Shown: piece by piece, positions 1 through 10,690 of the stretch
How the letters are laid out: every line of letters begins with the position of its first letter
Numbering within the stretch: the stretch's first letter is position 1
Source: Hormiphora californensis
Lineage: Eukaryota > Ctenophora > Tentaculata > Cydippida > Pleurobrachiidae
Reading direction: 5' to 3'
Length of the DNA stretch: 64,000 nucleotides
Assembly (NCBI GenBank): GCA_020137815.1
Contig: CM035353.1
Location: 3,074,971 to 3,138,970 of the forward strand
The notes under the pieces: generated by a model
What the model was told of the DNA's origin: nothing
The model's input: only the letters and a program-made list of their open reading frames with translations
The model's database searches: none
Program-made: the position numbers and the translations under genes

Positions 1-2068
1 CCTACCATCCACCTCTTCACCTTCGCCAGACACTCCTCAATATCCACCTTTGCCTCAACCCAGCCAGCAGCATCCGTAGGAACCAGACTCACGTAGAGCT
101 GGGAATCATCTGCATATAACTTTATCCGGAGTCCATATGGCTCCACAATATCTTGTACAGCCTCGATGTAGAGTAGGAACAAAATAGGACCAAGGAGGGA
201 CCCTTGAGGGACTCCACAAAGTAAAGCAAGGGTTTCCGAAAGGCAATCACCGACCGAAACTCTAAAAGATCTGGAACTCAAATAGCTTTTAAACCATCGG
301 AGAGGTTCACCATCCACTCCAAACCGTTTCTGCAACACCTCCAACAACTTTCCATGGTCAACCGTATCAAAAGCAGCACTCATATCTAGACAGATAAGAG
401 CTACTACGTTTCCTTTATCCATTTCCCCTAGAATGTCATCGAACATGCTTGCCAATAGCGTTTCACAACTGTGACCAACACGATAGCCAGACTGATGTTT
501 GCCCAAAAGAGAGTTGCGATCCAGGTAGTCATTGAGTTGCGTGAGAACTACCTTCTCAAGAAGCTTAGACAGAAATGGGATGTTCGAAACAGGACGATAG
601 TTGCTGAGAGCTTCACGATCTCCATACATATTCTTGATGGTAGGAAAGACAAGTGCCTCCTGGAGAGATTCTGCGACCGAAGACTGATGTAGAGACTGAT
701 TGACTATTGATGTTAATGCAGGAGCCAGATCACTTATACACTCCTTTACCACCCAAGTGGGCAACGGGTCCAGGTCACAGTGCTTGCTGGACATCGATTT
801 CACTAATGAAACAAGTTCCTCCTCAGATATCTCTTTGAATTCATTCCATGTTGTATGACAGGATTTTCCAGATTCCACAAAATCGCCAGCCTGCTGCTGC
901 TCCTCATTGACTTGGGTCCGAATTTTGGTCACCTTTGAACTAAAGAACTTTGAAAAATCATCAGCCAGGTTCTTGTTGTTGGTAGTCTCAGGAAGAATAG
1001 TTTCCGCTTTTCCCAGGAGTTTCTGTAACTTTCTTTGTAGCTTCTTCGGGTCCCCTTTTGCCGCATCCAAGTCCTCTTTAACAAAAGCTGCTCTCTTTTC
1101 CTTGTCCATGTTTCCATAGAGCTTCTTCAAATCATTGAATCTCCGTTTCGCTTCCTCAGTTCCATGCTTCCTCCAGTATCGTTCCGCACTCCTCCTCTTA
1201 CGTAGTATTCCTCTTAGTTCCTCATCTCTCCACGGTTTAAACTTTTTCCCTGTCCTCACCCGTTTCCTCGGAACTCGCCTTTCCACTACACTTTCCAACC
1301 AACGATAGAAGTTTACAATACTCTCCTCTGGATCCCGGCCTGGTTCAAATTCCGCTTTCTGGAGGTCCTCTCTGAATCCTTCCTTGTCCATTGACTTGTA
1401 GTCCATGTATTCTCGAAACATTGATTTCCGCATACAAGAGTTTGACAGGTCCTGTCTCACTTCAAGCCCAAACTGTACCAGGAAGTGGTCCGAAGTAGTA
1501 CCATTAGGACAAATTGTTAAATCTCCTAGATTGGTTTCCCTTGTAGTTATCACCAGGTCTAAGGTTCCACCAAGTTGGTGAGTAGGCAATAGTGGTACTC
1601 TTTGCTGAAGGTCAAATGAATCTAGAAGCTCCAATAGTTTCCTCGAGTAGAAGTTGTTTCTTGTCCTGCACCTGAAAGTTCAGATCCCCTGCTATAATGG
1701 AGTACCTTGCTTCATAACAAGTTCTGAAAGATAGTCTCCGAACTCAGATAGGAATGTAGCCTCTGTGAGTCTTGACTTAGTTGTGTATGGTGGACGATAA
1801 ACATTACAGAGTCTCTTTGGTTGATCTCTGTCACTGATGAGAACCTCCTGCACTTGAAAAGACTTAAACTTTGTCCTTCACTGGGCACTGTCGAAGGACT
1901 ATACCGTCCCGAAAAAGAATTCCTATTCCTCCACCTCCTCTGTCTCCTCGTGGACATGATAAAATATCCCATCCATTATCCCTAATCTCCTGGAGTTTCC
2001 CAGTATCCGTAGACTTCAAAAAGGTTTCCTGTACGAGACAGATATCACAATCCTCTTCTTCCAGATGA
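1..2068 (-). pseudogene. CR1/L2-like LINE ORF2: endonuclease plus reverse transcriptase, 3'-truncated by window edge
   Basis: Reading the minus strand from about 2,068 down to 1 gives an apurinic-type endonuclease followed by a reverse transcriptase. Endonuclease landmarks are QETF (near 2,030), GDLNF (near 1,690) and SDHFLVQF (near 1,490). RT landmarks are SNYRPVSNIPFLSKLLEKV (near 560-620), SAAFDTVDH (near 380), GVPQGSLLGPILF (near 180-218) and the catalytic YADDSQLY (near 100-120). The blend SNYRPVS, DTVDH and LLGPILF is typical of the CR1/L2/Crack group. From about 1,665 to the window edge the frame is open. Two frame changes lie near 1,665 and 1,860 in the endonuclease, so this copy is broken or the consensus is imperfect. 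It lies directly downstream of ORF1 in the same orientation. The rest of the RT and the 3' tail are outside the window. Family assignment rests on motif recognition. Confidence 0.9.
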
Positions 2069-2108
2069 GAAATAACACCTCCAGTTTTATTAACAAGAGA
2101 GCGAACAT

Positions 2109-3339
2109 TTAGTGTCCCAATCTTCCAAGTCTTTTCCTGAGTAGTTCCTCTTTGGTCCTCGTCCAGTACATGTTTTTTTCCTCTTTGCTCACACCTGAAG
2201 TCCTCTCCATTAGCCGTGCTCGCTCGTTAATGTACGAAGGGCACCACATACTTGAAGCCGTGTGGGTCTTCGCATACTTCTTGTCCTCTCGTGATCCTCC
2301 AACTTCACAATTCACACACTTCATCTTGCCTGTTTCATTGTTCTTCTTCGCTCTACAATCCTTCGTCTGATGTGTGCCAGCACAAAAGCAGCATACAGGA
2401 TCATCCTTCTGAGGGCAATATACAGAGCCCGCCATGTGACCAAATCCTTGGCAGTGATAACATTGAATCACATGATACCTGTTTTTGACAAAATGTTGCC
2501 GAAGACCCAAGTTAAGTCTATCCCCACTGCTAGACAAAAGCCGCCGGATCTCTGGAGCCATCTGGATCACTGCATACCTGTCTCTTTCGTTCACAAACAC
2601 CACTTTTAACTTCTTATCCTCATGATACAGCTTCCTGATATCCTCATTCTTGTCCAAGATCGCCGCCAGGATAGCTTCCTTTTCAAGTAGGTCGGGGCCC
2701 AAGTCATTTATCGTCACCTTTGGTTCAAGCTTCTTGGTTTCCTCTGAGAAAAATGACACTGAACAATCCTGTGCAAGAGGAGTCAGTACTTTCTCTGCTT
2801 CCTTCATCTGGTCCTCATTAGGGAAGTATAATCGGGTATGGTCACTGTTTACTCTGGATCTCACTACCGGTATAGTCTTCAAAGCACTTTCCACCTTTGG
2901 TTTGACCACATTCTTCCACTTATCAGCACAGAACGCTGATTCTCCTTCTCCGCTGTTCCCAGTGGTAGTGTTTCATCGTAGGTGTAACCGGTTCCTCAGG
3001 CTCACCATTACCAACATCATCTTTCCCTTTCTCCACAGGTTTTACTAGTGCAGAGATGGTTGAGACCAGATCTTTGTGTAACTTTGCAAACGATTCTCTC
3101 AGATCAGCTTGGTCTCCAGGAACAGAAAACGGTGCCGTCGCCGGAAGCATTTTGTAGCAGGCTTTGAGAAGGTGCCACAACTGAGGTTTATGGACAGACG
3201 ACGGACAAACAGCGTCACCTCTCTCTAGACACACTAACAAATCACTACCCTTATAATCATTACTAAATACTTCTCCTGCTAACACGTCTTCAAAATCACT
3301 CTTAGTGATACATATGTCATAATTACTCGTAACGGTCAT
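2109..3339 (-). pseudogene. LINE ORF1: zinc-knuckle RNA-binding (gag-like) protein, one frame break
   Basis: Two abutting minus-strand frames (3,339-2,923 and 2,909-2,109) together make a protein of about 400 residues. The C-terminal half carries cysteine-histidine knuckles: CYHCQGFGH, then CCFCAGTHQTKDC, then a CVNC pair. That series is the usual end of ORF1 proteins in Jockey, CR1 and I group LINEs, which bind element RNA in the cytoplasmic RNP. The N-terminal half has no motif I recognise. A single frame change near 2,910-2,923 splits it. ORF2 of the same element follows after a gap of about 40 bp, and the start at 3,339 lies only about 70 bp from the oppositely oriented sulfotransferase. 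Together with the ORF2 segment this is a nearly full-length element 5' end. Confidence 0.85.
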
Positions 3340-3405
3340 CCTAAAACACCCGTTGCACGCCGGCCAACAACAAACTCTTCACTGATATCAGTTTTCAAGA
3401 GTTGT

Positions 3406-4561
3406 GACTTTATTTTCACATAGTGTTGTCTAACTGCAGTATCTCTTCAGTGATATTATTGCTACTGTACACCAGAGAATACTTCCCGGCTGCTTATAAT
3501 GTCATCAACATAAGTCAGCCTGATGAAAACCATACACACTCCACCAGCGTTCTTACCCAACACAAACCCATACAAGCACAAGATGCTGAAGCAGAAAAGA
3601 TGCTGGAAGCAGAAATGATGGTGGAAGCAGAAACGATGGTGGAAGCACGCATGAACACAATCCGGGAGACGTGTGCTCGATTAGAGTACCCTGATTTTGA
3701 CATGTGTAACCTGTACGTCATGCCCAAGGCTAACGTAACCTGGGTACCAGTTTTCAAGGCAGGTAGTACTACCTGGAAGAAGTTCTTCATCGATCTAGAG
3801 CTATCTCCCGACCACATTGAACCGGATGAAGATCCTTATCATCTGAACTATCTGGTACCCTTCCGAGTAGATTGCGGGGATGCAGAGGAGAGGACTGATC
3901 AAAACATGACATTTGAAAGGAGGATCTTCGACATGGAACCAGAGGATAATCTCCGGTTCACGGTGGTCCGGCACCCCATGGCTCGGCTGGTATCACACTA
4001 CCAATACCAAAAACAATCCGATAGAGGTGGTATATATGTGGGATACTTGGGTTGGTGAGGCCATTACGATACCCAGATCCAAACAATACCAACTGACAGA
4101 GAACCAGACACAAACGTTTCTTAATGAGGTCTCAGATGCAGTGAAATATGCAGTGAAATATCATGATAATGACTACTCCTTTGAACCATCGGCAGAGAAC
4201 CCATTTTTAAACCCACCTTATCCATATTTCTCCGAGATGATCAACTTTATTCTCCAGCACAATGAGTCAACTAATGGACACTGGGTTCCCGCCGCAATAT
4301 GGACAGATGTGTGTCAGAATGGTTTAGATTATGTAATCAAGTTGGAGAACGAAAGTATTGAGGCCCCGTACCTTTTGGAAAAACTAAACCTCACTAGCCA
4401 CTACCGAACTGTACAAATCTAAAGAAAACAAATCTGGAAATTCCTCTGCGTCTGAGGCAGATATAAAGAGATTGCTGGGAACCCTGACCCTCGACCAAAG
4501 AACTGCCTTGAATGAATATTACTCACTGGACTACCAGCTGTTTGGATATGAACCCATTTGA
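3406..4561 (+). pseudogene. Carbohydrate sulfotransferase (CHST8-14/HNK-1 type, Sulfotransfer_2), frame-broken
   Basis: Enzymes of this family transfer sulfate from PAPS to sugars of glycoproteins or glycosaminoglycans in the Golgi lumen. The 5'-phosphosulfate loop reads VPVFKAGSTTWKKFF (near 3,745-3,790; family pattern vPKxaxTxWK). The 3'-phosphate loop reads RHPMARLVSHY (near 3,970-4,005). Downstream come HWVPAAIWTDVC and DYVIKLENES, then the C-terminal box LTLDQRTALNEYYSLDYQLF ending at TGA 4,559-4,561. The three blocks lie in three different frames, with shifts near 4,010-4,056 and 4,400. The first frame opens after TGA at 3,405 and has no ATG at its head (first usable codon GTG), so an upstream exon may be missing; tttattttcacatag just before could be a splice acceptor. 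A hydrophobic segment near the start may be a signal anchor. A four-fold 6-residue repeat (EAEKML, EAEMMV, EAETMV, EARMNT) lies in the stem region. Confidence 0.8.
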
Positions 4562-4571
4562 AAGTTTTCTT

Positions 4572-4670
4572 TGATGATTAAATCATCATGATTCTCTGTG
4601 ATTTAATACCCTTTGACCCTTGAAACGACTTCATAGTATGATGTCGTTTCAAGGGTCAAAGGTATTAAAT
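4572..4670. repeat. Palindrome and hairpin just after the sulfotransferase stop
   Basis: A palindrome (gatgattaaatcatc, 4,572-4,587) is followed by an inverted repeat of about 27 bp whose arms are 4,601-4,628 and 4,644-4,670. One arm reads ctttgacccttgaaacga and the other its complement, with one bulged base and a 15-nt loop. It begins 11 bp after the stop codon, so it would fall in the 3' UTR if the gene is transcribed. It could be a small fold-back insertion or an RNA hairpin. Confidence 0.7.
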
Positions 4671-5500
4671 TACCTATTGATAAATGTTAGATTCAGACAA
4701 GTCCAAGCTTTCGCAAAGACGGTGTTGTTAATAGTATGCAACATTTATTCTATGAATTACAGATTGTAAAAATTCTTATTTTTTCCTTTTCAGTTCATAT
4801 TCACTTTTTATGCCTTTGTACAATTCACAAATAATACCTAAAATAGAGAATATAGACAGGTTTGCTAAACGCCTTCTTATTTATCATCTTTTATATCATC
4901 TTTCTCATACTAGGGTGATCCATAATGATTGTCACTTGGGATTTTCACCAAGAAATACTTGTCAGAATGATTTGAGACTTGTTTTATCCGATTCAGGATA
5001 CTTATCCCCTTATTTGAGGGTCAATTTCTAAAATTTTTTCTTCGGATTATACATGTTGGTCTGAGAAGCGTCTCACTTACCCCTTTTCGGGCTCCCATGG
5101 CCAGCAAATATTTTAAAATATCTGAAACCTTCACTAACCGGTAGCGACAGTACCATTTTAACAGAAAAGCAAGCGTTTTTTGTTGTCAGGTAAGGCTTAT
5201 TTGGTGGAAATGCCAAAATATTTATAAAGTTGTGTACACAGGGGGATCCGACCAATTTTGTGTCCGTTTGTCTACAGCTGGTGTCAGGTTTTTTTTCTGG
5301 ACAAAAAAAAACAAAATTCGAATAAATTTTACTATTGTGACAAGTGAAACAAAATATTTTACGGCATTTTTATCTTCATCAGTAACTTTTACTGAAAGCC
5401 CAATAAAAGTTCCCTTTTTTTAACCTTTTGGTGACCCGCTCGTGATCATGGCAGAATCTATATCAATTTTTTAACAACCCCTTCACAACACACGCAGTGA
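4671..5500. other. AT-rich intergenic stretch, nothing recognised
   Basis: About 830 bp of AT-rich sequence with only short open frames on both strands. No domain, repeat array or RNA gene was recognised. Confidence 0.6.
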
Positions 5501-5524
5501 AACTATCAATGAAACTATCAAACT

Positions 5525-5760
5525 ATAAATCGGGGTGTCCACTAAATCGGGGTCAAATACTGTTAATTTCCTATATATCGGGGGAAGATTATTCTGCCAC
5601 TAAATCGGGGTGCCACTGAATCGGGGCCACTAAATCGGGGTCCGACTGTATTTTGGCCCATTTTCACTAAACATTTCAGATTTTTGAATTTTCCGATTAG
5701 CTATGTCATTTGATCTCTATCTCGAATCGTGAATGGATATGTGGCGACTAATCGGGGTGA
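5525..5760. repeat. Cluster of ACTAAATCGGGGT-type motifs
   Basis: The short motif (c)cactaaatcggggt(c) and close variants occur at least six times between about 5,527 and 5,645, irregularly spaced, with another variant (gcgactaatcggggt) near 5,745. A further variant lies near 7,363. The spacing is irregular, so this is not a simple satellite. It resembles the subterminal motif clusters seen in DNA transposons, but no terminal inverted repeats could be assigned. Confidence 0.6.
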
Positions 5761-5835
5761 TAGTGGTGGGGAATCACATATCATCCGTCCTAAGAGCCCA
5801 TAGTAACGATACATGACCTTTTCCAACTAAGATTA

Positions 5836-5975
5836 CCTACAACTATGGCTCAGATCACATTTCTATGAGCCATAGTTGTATGCATCTATGGCTCATAGAA
5901 TCTATGAGCCATAGTTGCATGCATCTATGGCTCATAGATTCTATGAGCCATAGTTGCATGAGCCATAGTTGTAGG
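5836..5975. repeat. Multi-arm palindromic array of CTATGGCTCATAG, flanked by 8-bp direct repeat
   Basis: The 17-bp ends cctacaactatggctca (5,836-5,852) and its exact complement (5,959-5,975) enclose alternating copies of ctatggctcatag and ctatgagccatag. Any neighbouring pair can form a hairpin, so the segment can fold as a multi-arm cruciform. The octamer TCCAACTA lies on both sides (5,822-5,829 and 5,981-5,988), though 6 bp away from the arms. A short second palindrome (agagatcac/gtgatctct) lies at 6,056-6,078. It may be a small fold-back element with internal amplification. Confidence 0.75.
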
Positions 5976-6157
5976 TCACCTCCAACTAATCGAGTGATTG
6001 GGCAGAGTGGTAGAAAATCACACAGATACCCGCCCGAACCATCGAGTATACCATTAGAGATCACGATACGTGATCTCTAAGTCTAATGAGGTAAGCGGTA
6101 AAGGTTGGCCCTTTTCCTGAGAATTTTTAACGGTTTTGCCTATAACTTAGCCATTTC

Positions 6158-7085
6158 TTGACCAATTTGCAAAAATTAATAAAATTTACCATGGAAACTT
6201 CATCAAAGGAACTCCCTTTCCTTGATGTCATGGTTAGATTGAAACCAGACATTTACAACTCCTCAATTAAAGTAACAACATATCTCTATAACAGCAAACC
6301 CACTGACAGCTATAGCACTTCAAATCGTGTGCTCCTAGGCACTTGAAACGAAATATATACCTTACTGCATAGCACGGAGGATCACAACAATTGTGTCAAA
6401 CCAGGAACAGAGGAAATACTTGTGGAACTTCAACACAAACTCCGGAGAAGAGGATACCCGGCACAGCTAATTGGAGACGCCCTGAAAAAAGCCACTACTC
6501 TGGATAGAAAGGAGCTCCTAAAAGTTATAAAAAGATACCCCATCCAAGGACCAGGTGATCTTCATCAGCATATATAATCCAACACGGGCCGATCCAGTCG
6601 AGAAACTTAGAGAAGCATGTGCCGGCCTAAAATACACTATTGCGGACATGCCAGATAAAATAGTCGCTGCAAGAAAACAAACACCAAACCTAAAGAGGAT
6701 ACTATCCTTTTCAAAAAAGGGACCAAAGTTTGGAAACTGGGAGGACAGAAACAAACAGAACTACAGGACTCGGAAAACGTTCAATCCCATGTAATGATAA
6801 GAGATGTCAAACCTGTCCGGCATGTATCACTGAAGGCACCTAAAAAACACAAAATGGGACTGTCCTTGGGAGGAAACAAACCATGTGCTGCAAATCCAAG
6901 GACCTTCTAGCATGTAATGGATATCGGGGAAACAGGAAACAGCCTAAGCAACCGAATGAATCTCCACCGTTCACACATAGGAAGTATGACCAACGGAAAG
7001 CTCCGTGCATCAAAACACGCATAAGAGAATGTGCCACAGGTCATAAACGAAAAGTTTAAATTTTTCCCTATGCAACCCTGAAGAT
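6158..7085 (+). pseudogene. Penelope-like element relic: RT C-terminus and GIY-YIG endonuclease
   Basis: The first block (6,158-6,346) reads IKFTMETSSKELPFLDVMV, matching the Penelope-like RT stretch that continues into a KPTDS box, here SKPTDSYS. The second block (6,555-6,793) reads ...VEKLREACAGLKYTIADM...PNLKRIL, the usual thumb/linker pattern before the nuclease. A cysteine-rich relic follows near 6,800 (RCQTCPACI). About 6,915-7,010 contains IGETGNSLSNRMNLHRSHI in one frame, the core of the GIY-YIG nuclease. Blocks lie in different frames with stops between them. The N-terminal RT, including the catalytic aspartates, is absent here. A separate Penelope-type RT on the other strand at 60,155-61,270 retains that part. 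Confidence 0.75.
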
Positions 7086-8072
7086 TCAAATTCGATTTAA
7101 TGAAACTATAGTTGGTTAAACTCCCGATCTTTTCACTTTGTCGTACATTTCACCTGGACCCGTACCTACACCTAATATGTATGTACACCGATGTACATAA
7201 TATTTATGCATACATAAAAATATCATTTTTTAAATCGTGAACCGGACTAATATAGTATGTATTATCCTCTAGGCTCTAACTGATAATTTCCCATACAGGT
7301 CATTCATGACATCCACTCACGAGCCTCATGACGCGTGTAAGGGGTCGTCCACTGAGATTTTAAAAATCGGGGTACTGGACACCATTCATTCACACCGGAC
7401 TGAGTCTAACCCTAGTAGGACAGGCGGCACAAACCTCATGGATCCACATGCAAGGTGTCATCCGGGTTGAATAACACACAAAAGTACCCGGCTGAGCCTA
7501 AACCTAAAAAGCCCAGTAGGCCTAGAGCTTCCGAAGTCGCGTATGACCTGAAAAAAAGGTACTGGGAAGAAATCCACGGAAATCCAAGGAAAAGAAAAAA
7601 GGCCATTAATTGGTGAACAAACGAAAAAGGAGGAGTAGCTTCAATTCCCGCTGACGCCAAAATTTTTAAACTTTTTTAAAACGTTTTTAAAACAAAGTCC
7701 GTGATTTTCGCTAAATTCGCAGCCCCCTATCTGAGTATGATGCTGTGTTGTAACCCCTGCAATAAAGAACTCTAGCTGCAGTTCTACTGCAGTAGAACTA
7801 GAAGGCAGCGTACGCAACGCAATTTATAATATCGTTAATTAATATTGGTATCGGAAAAACGGTTTCTTAGAAATCGAATAAAAATAATCGAAACCGTTCG
7901 ATTCTTTACTGAATCAGTACTATAAAAAGTAAAATTGCTCTTGGTGCCGCACTTACCCGCAAAATTCAGTGGGTTCGTTATTGTATTTGCTTTTCTTTTT
8001 TGTGATTCTAGTATAACGGCTTTATCAGAGTCCCTAAAAACTGCGAAGTAAGACCTGACTAAGGGTTGCAAA
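7086..8072. other. Intergenic stretch with a 20-bp perfect palindrome
   Basis: No recognisable gene. A short basic open stretch near 7,480-7,610 (lysine/proline rich) has no recognised domain. The sequence agttctactgcagtagaact at 7,780-7,799 is a perfect 20-bp palindrome, with an outer TCTAG/CTAGA pair beginning at 7,771. The final part precedes the GPCR signal-peptide exon and may hold its promoter, but no convincing TATA box was picked out. Confidence 0.5.
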
Positions 8073-9651
8073 ATGTTACTCGTAGTTATTTTGACCCTGC
8101 TAAACCTCCAAGGTAATATTTAAAAAAAAACAACACGTCACCCAGGACGGGAGCTTCATTGCAACCACCCATTTATACTGGCTAATTCTCCGCACTAGCC
8201 AGCGTCCTTGTAGAAGAAGCAGCTTAGATAGAGATACAGAGCTCTTATATATTCCCTGTGCAGGTGGGAACAGTGGAACGCATCCCGAGATGATATTGGA
8301 CCTCAAGAAAACGTTTTCATATGCTCTTGAACAGCAATTTGTCCCGATCCATCGGAATTACTACAAGTGTGGTCACATGACAAGCTTCGCGAGTACCAAA
8401 GATCTAAAACTGGCAACTACGGGATATAATACCCACCTCAAATGTCCTTTCCAACCCCACGAAATGACGACTTGTAGGCACTTCCACGGTCCACTCTTTT
8501 TTACCACCCAAGGGAAAGTAGATGAGTGTATGTTACACACACAATGGAGTTGTGTTATTGATGATGACCTTTGGTGTAACGGTTTCTCCCAATGTCTATG
8601 GGATGAATGTGACTGCCCTGGAAGGGACGATAACGCCGTTTTTACCTGCCCGGGGGGTCATGGTTGTGTGACTTTCACCCACGTGTGTGATGGACAGGTT
8701 GACTGTCCGGGGGGCGAGGATGAGAGGGCATGTACGGGTGCTGTCCTAGAAATGTGTTGGTCCCAATTGGCTGTTTACAATGAAATATACACTAACTACA
8801 ACTCCCGGAAATGGTGCGAGCAGTATGTGAATGATCCCGAATGGGAGTGCACACGAGACATCAGTGGTCCCGAGCTCAAGTGCATTGGAGTTAACACTGA
8901 TATAACTTCATCACGGGACCCCAATATTGAGTGCCTTATCTTCTTGATCCTTCCTCATGAACCCGGACGCAAATCAAGATTATCCGCTAGTGATTTGTGA
9001 TGATAACGTGTAGAGGTGAGTAGGAAACTGCACGAGGGTGATACGACATGGGGGTCTCCCTGCATACAGGTGCCAAGGTAGTAAGGAAGTTATCGCAATG
9101 GACCATCTTTGTGATGGAGAGTATAACTGCCCCATGAAAGATGATGAAAAAATGTGTTCTGAAATGTTCTACTGCGAGGAAAAGGTACCTCCTATGTCAA
9201 TTTACAATACACATGCGACGGGAAATGGGACTGTACTAATGGGGCGGATGAGTGCTTGGAAGCTTGCATGCCGGGTCAAACGTCGGACGTGAAAAACTTG
9301 CTAAAGCCGGGAATAAGATACACCCTTCTTTCCATCTTCATCCTTCTCCTATCTCCATTTCAGTCTTCTTCCGTAGGTTCACAGGCCTCTGGCAGATGTT
9401 AGAACCACAGAGACTGGAACGATATCTTCCCCAATTCCTCCTGATCCTGTACAGCTGCTGCATGGCTGGCTACATTCTCATTGTCCTGTGCATGGACCTA
9501 CATTACCAAGGCTCATTCTGCATATACTACATTACATGGCGAGCAAGCATCCTTTGTCAGGTTCTAGGTGTTATTTTCTCCTTCTCAGCACACGGCTCCT
9601 TTCTCGTCATCATTCAAATGAGTTTTGGATAGTCTTCGGAATATGATATGG

Positions 9652-9706
9652 TGCACAACTGATTACCAAATCAGATATTTCACAACTGATTACCAAATCA
9701 GATATT
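9652..9706 (+). repeat. 27-bp tandem duplication inside the GPCR
   Basis: The unit acaactgattaccaaatcag plus atatttc occurs twice back to back, which duplicates nine codons in frame (TTDYQIRYF twice). It lies between the TM3 and TM4 regions. Because the copies are identical, it is recent or a consensus artefact. Confidence 0.85.
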
Positions 9707-10202
9707 TCACTGCTGCCGCCCATGTCTTTGGAAGTCTGGTCCTTGCGGTGGTGCCTCTCAAGGGTCTGGGAATATTTTCAACAGATATTCACTTTCCACA
9801 GGCAATCCCATTTAAAACCACCCCGGGTGCCGCCAATGCATCTGGTATTAAGAGTATTTTCCGGGTACTAAATGGATCCGATACTATAGCAACTGAGGGC
9901 GTAGGTGATGCAAGTGATAACATACCCTAATGACATGATCGAGTTCTTGAAAAATACAACCAACACCCCAGAAATATACGAACACGTCACGATAGGATAC
10001 TACGGGAGGATTATGCCCCTCTGTGTCGGTGACATCTTCAGTCCGATGCATGAGGGGACGGTGGGAAAATCCTCTATGGGCTGGCTATCTTGTTGGCACT
10101 GTTAGCTCTAGTTGGTAATCTAGTCTTCCACCTTGTGGTTACCATAGCAGGGCTAAATGATCGTAATGCTAACCAATAGGCAGGCCCCAATGCAGCAGCA
10201 AC

Positions 10203-10462
10203 TGCCTCAAATCGCACACAACTGCCTCAAATCGCAAACAGCCGGGCCCACAAATCGCACAACACAGCCGGGCCCTCAAATCGCACAACAACAGCCGGGC
10301 CACAAATCACACAACAACAGCCCAAATCGCACACAACAGCCGGGCCCTCAAATCGCACAACAACAGCCGGCCCCCCAAATCGCACAACAACAGCCGGGCC
10401 CTCAAATCGCACAACAGCCCGGTATTCCACAACAGCAGCCCGGTATTCCACAACATCCTGCC
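10203..10462 (+). repeat. 27-bp coding minisatellite (QIAQQQPGP) in the putative third intracellular loop
   Basis: The unit caaatcgcacaacaacag plus ccgggccct is repeated with variation about eight times, keeping the frame as the 9-residue motif QIAQQQPGP, then degenerating to QQQPGIP. It lies between the TM5-like and last membrane-like segments of the GPCR, which places it in the third intracellular loop if the gene model is right. Low-complexity Gln/Pro inserts in this loop are tolerated in other GPCRs; length variation between alleles is likely. Confidence 0.8.
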
Positions 10463-10690
10463 TCAACTAGTTCCAGCCAACAAGCCATGCCAATACATTT
10501 TATCGCTGCCAGTAAAGCTTTGGCTTGGATAGTTGTTGCCACGAGTATTTTAAATCCAAATCTCGCTCTTTTGGAGACTGCGGATGAGGGTGTTATGGTT
10601 TGGCCTGTTTTGGTTCCCTCGTAGTTACCAGCACGATTGATGCAATTGTGATAGCTGCCACGGGCATGGTATCTAACAGTAGCGAATAGC

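Larger units (their letters stand above)
8073..10690 (+). pseudogene. LDLa-containing rhodopsin-family GPCR (LGR/GRL101-like), several frame breaks
   Basis: Exon 1 (8,073-8,112) encodes a signal peptide, MLLVVILTLLNLQ, and ends at AG|GTAATA. Exon 2 starts at 8,264 after ...CCTGTGCAG and joins in phase, so the intron is 151 bp. LDL-receptor class A modules follow: degenerate near 8,530-8,615; VCDGQVDCPGGEDERAC (8,680-8,733); LCDGEYNCPMKDDEKMC (9,105-9,161); and CDGKWDCTNGADEC (9,214-9,256), which needs a frame change in the AAAAGG run near 9,182. Membrane segments follow: one near 9,300-9,350; a TM2-TM3 block 9,410-9,630 with DLHYQGSF...ITWRASILCQ, the LGR-like pattern; TM4 near 9,715-9,800; TM5 near 10,080-10,145; and a TM7-like TSILNPNLALL near 10,540. 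A 9-residue repeat sits between TM5 and the last segments. Frame breaks near 8,955, 9,182, 9,350, 9,632, 9,930 and 10,075, plus stops at 9,011 and 10,178, argue for a pseudogene or poor consensus. Confidence 0.75.
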
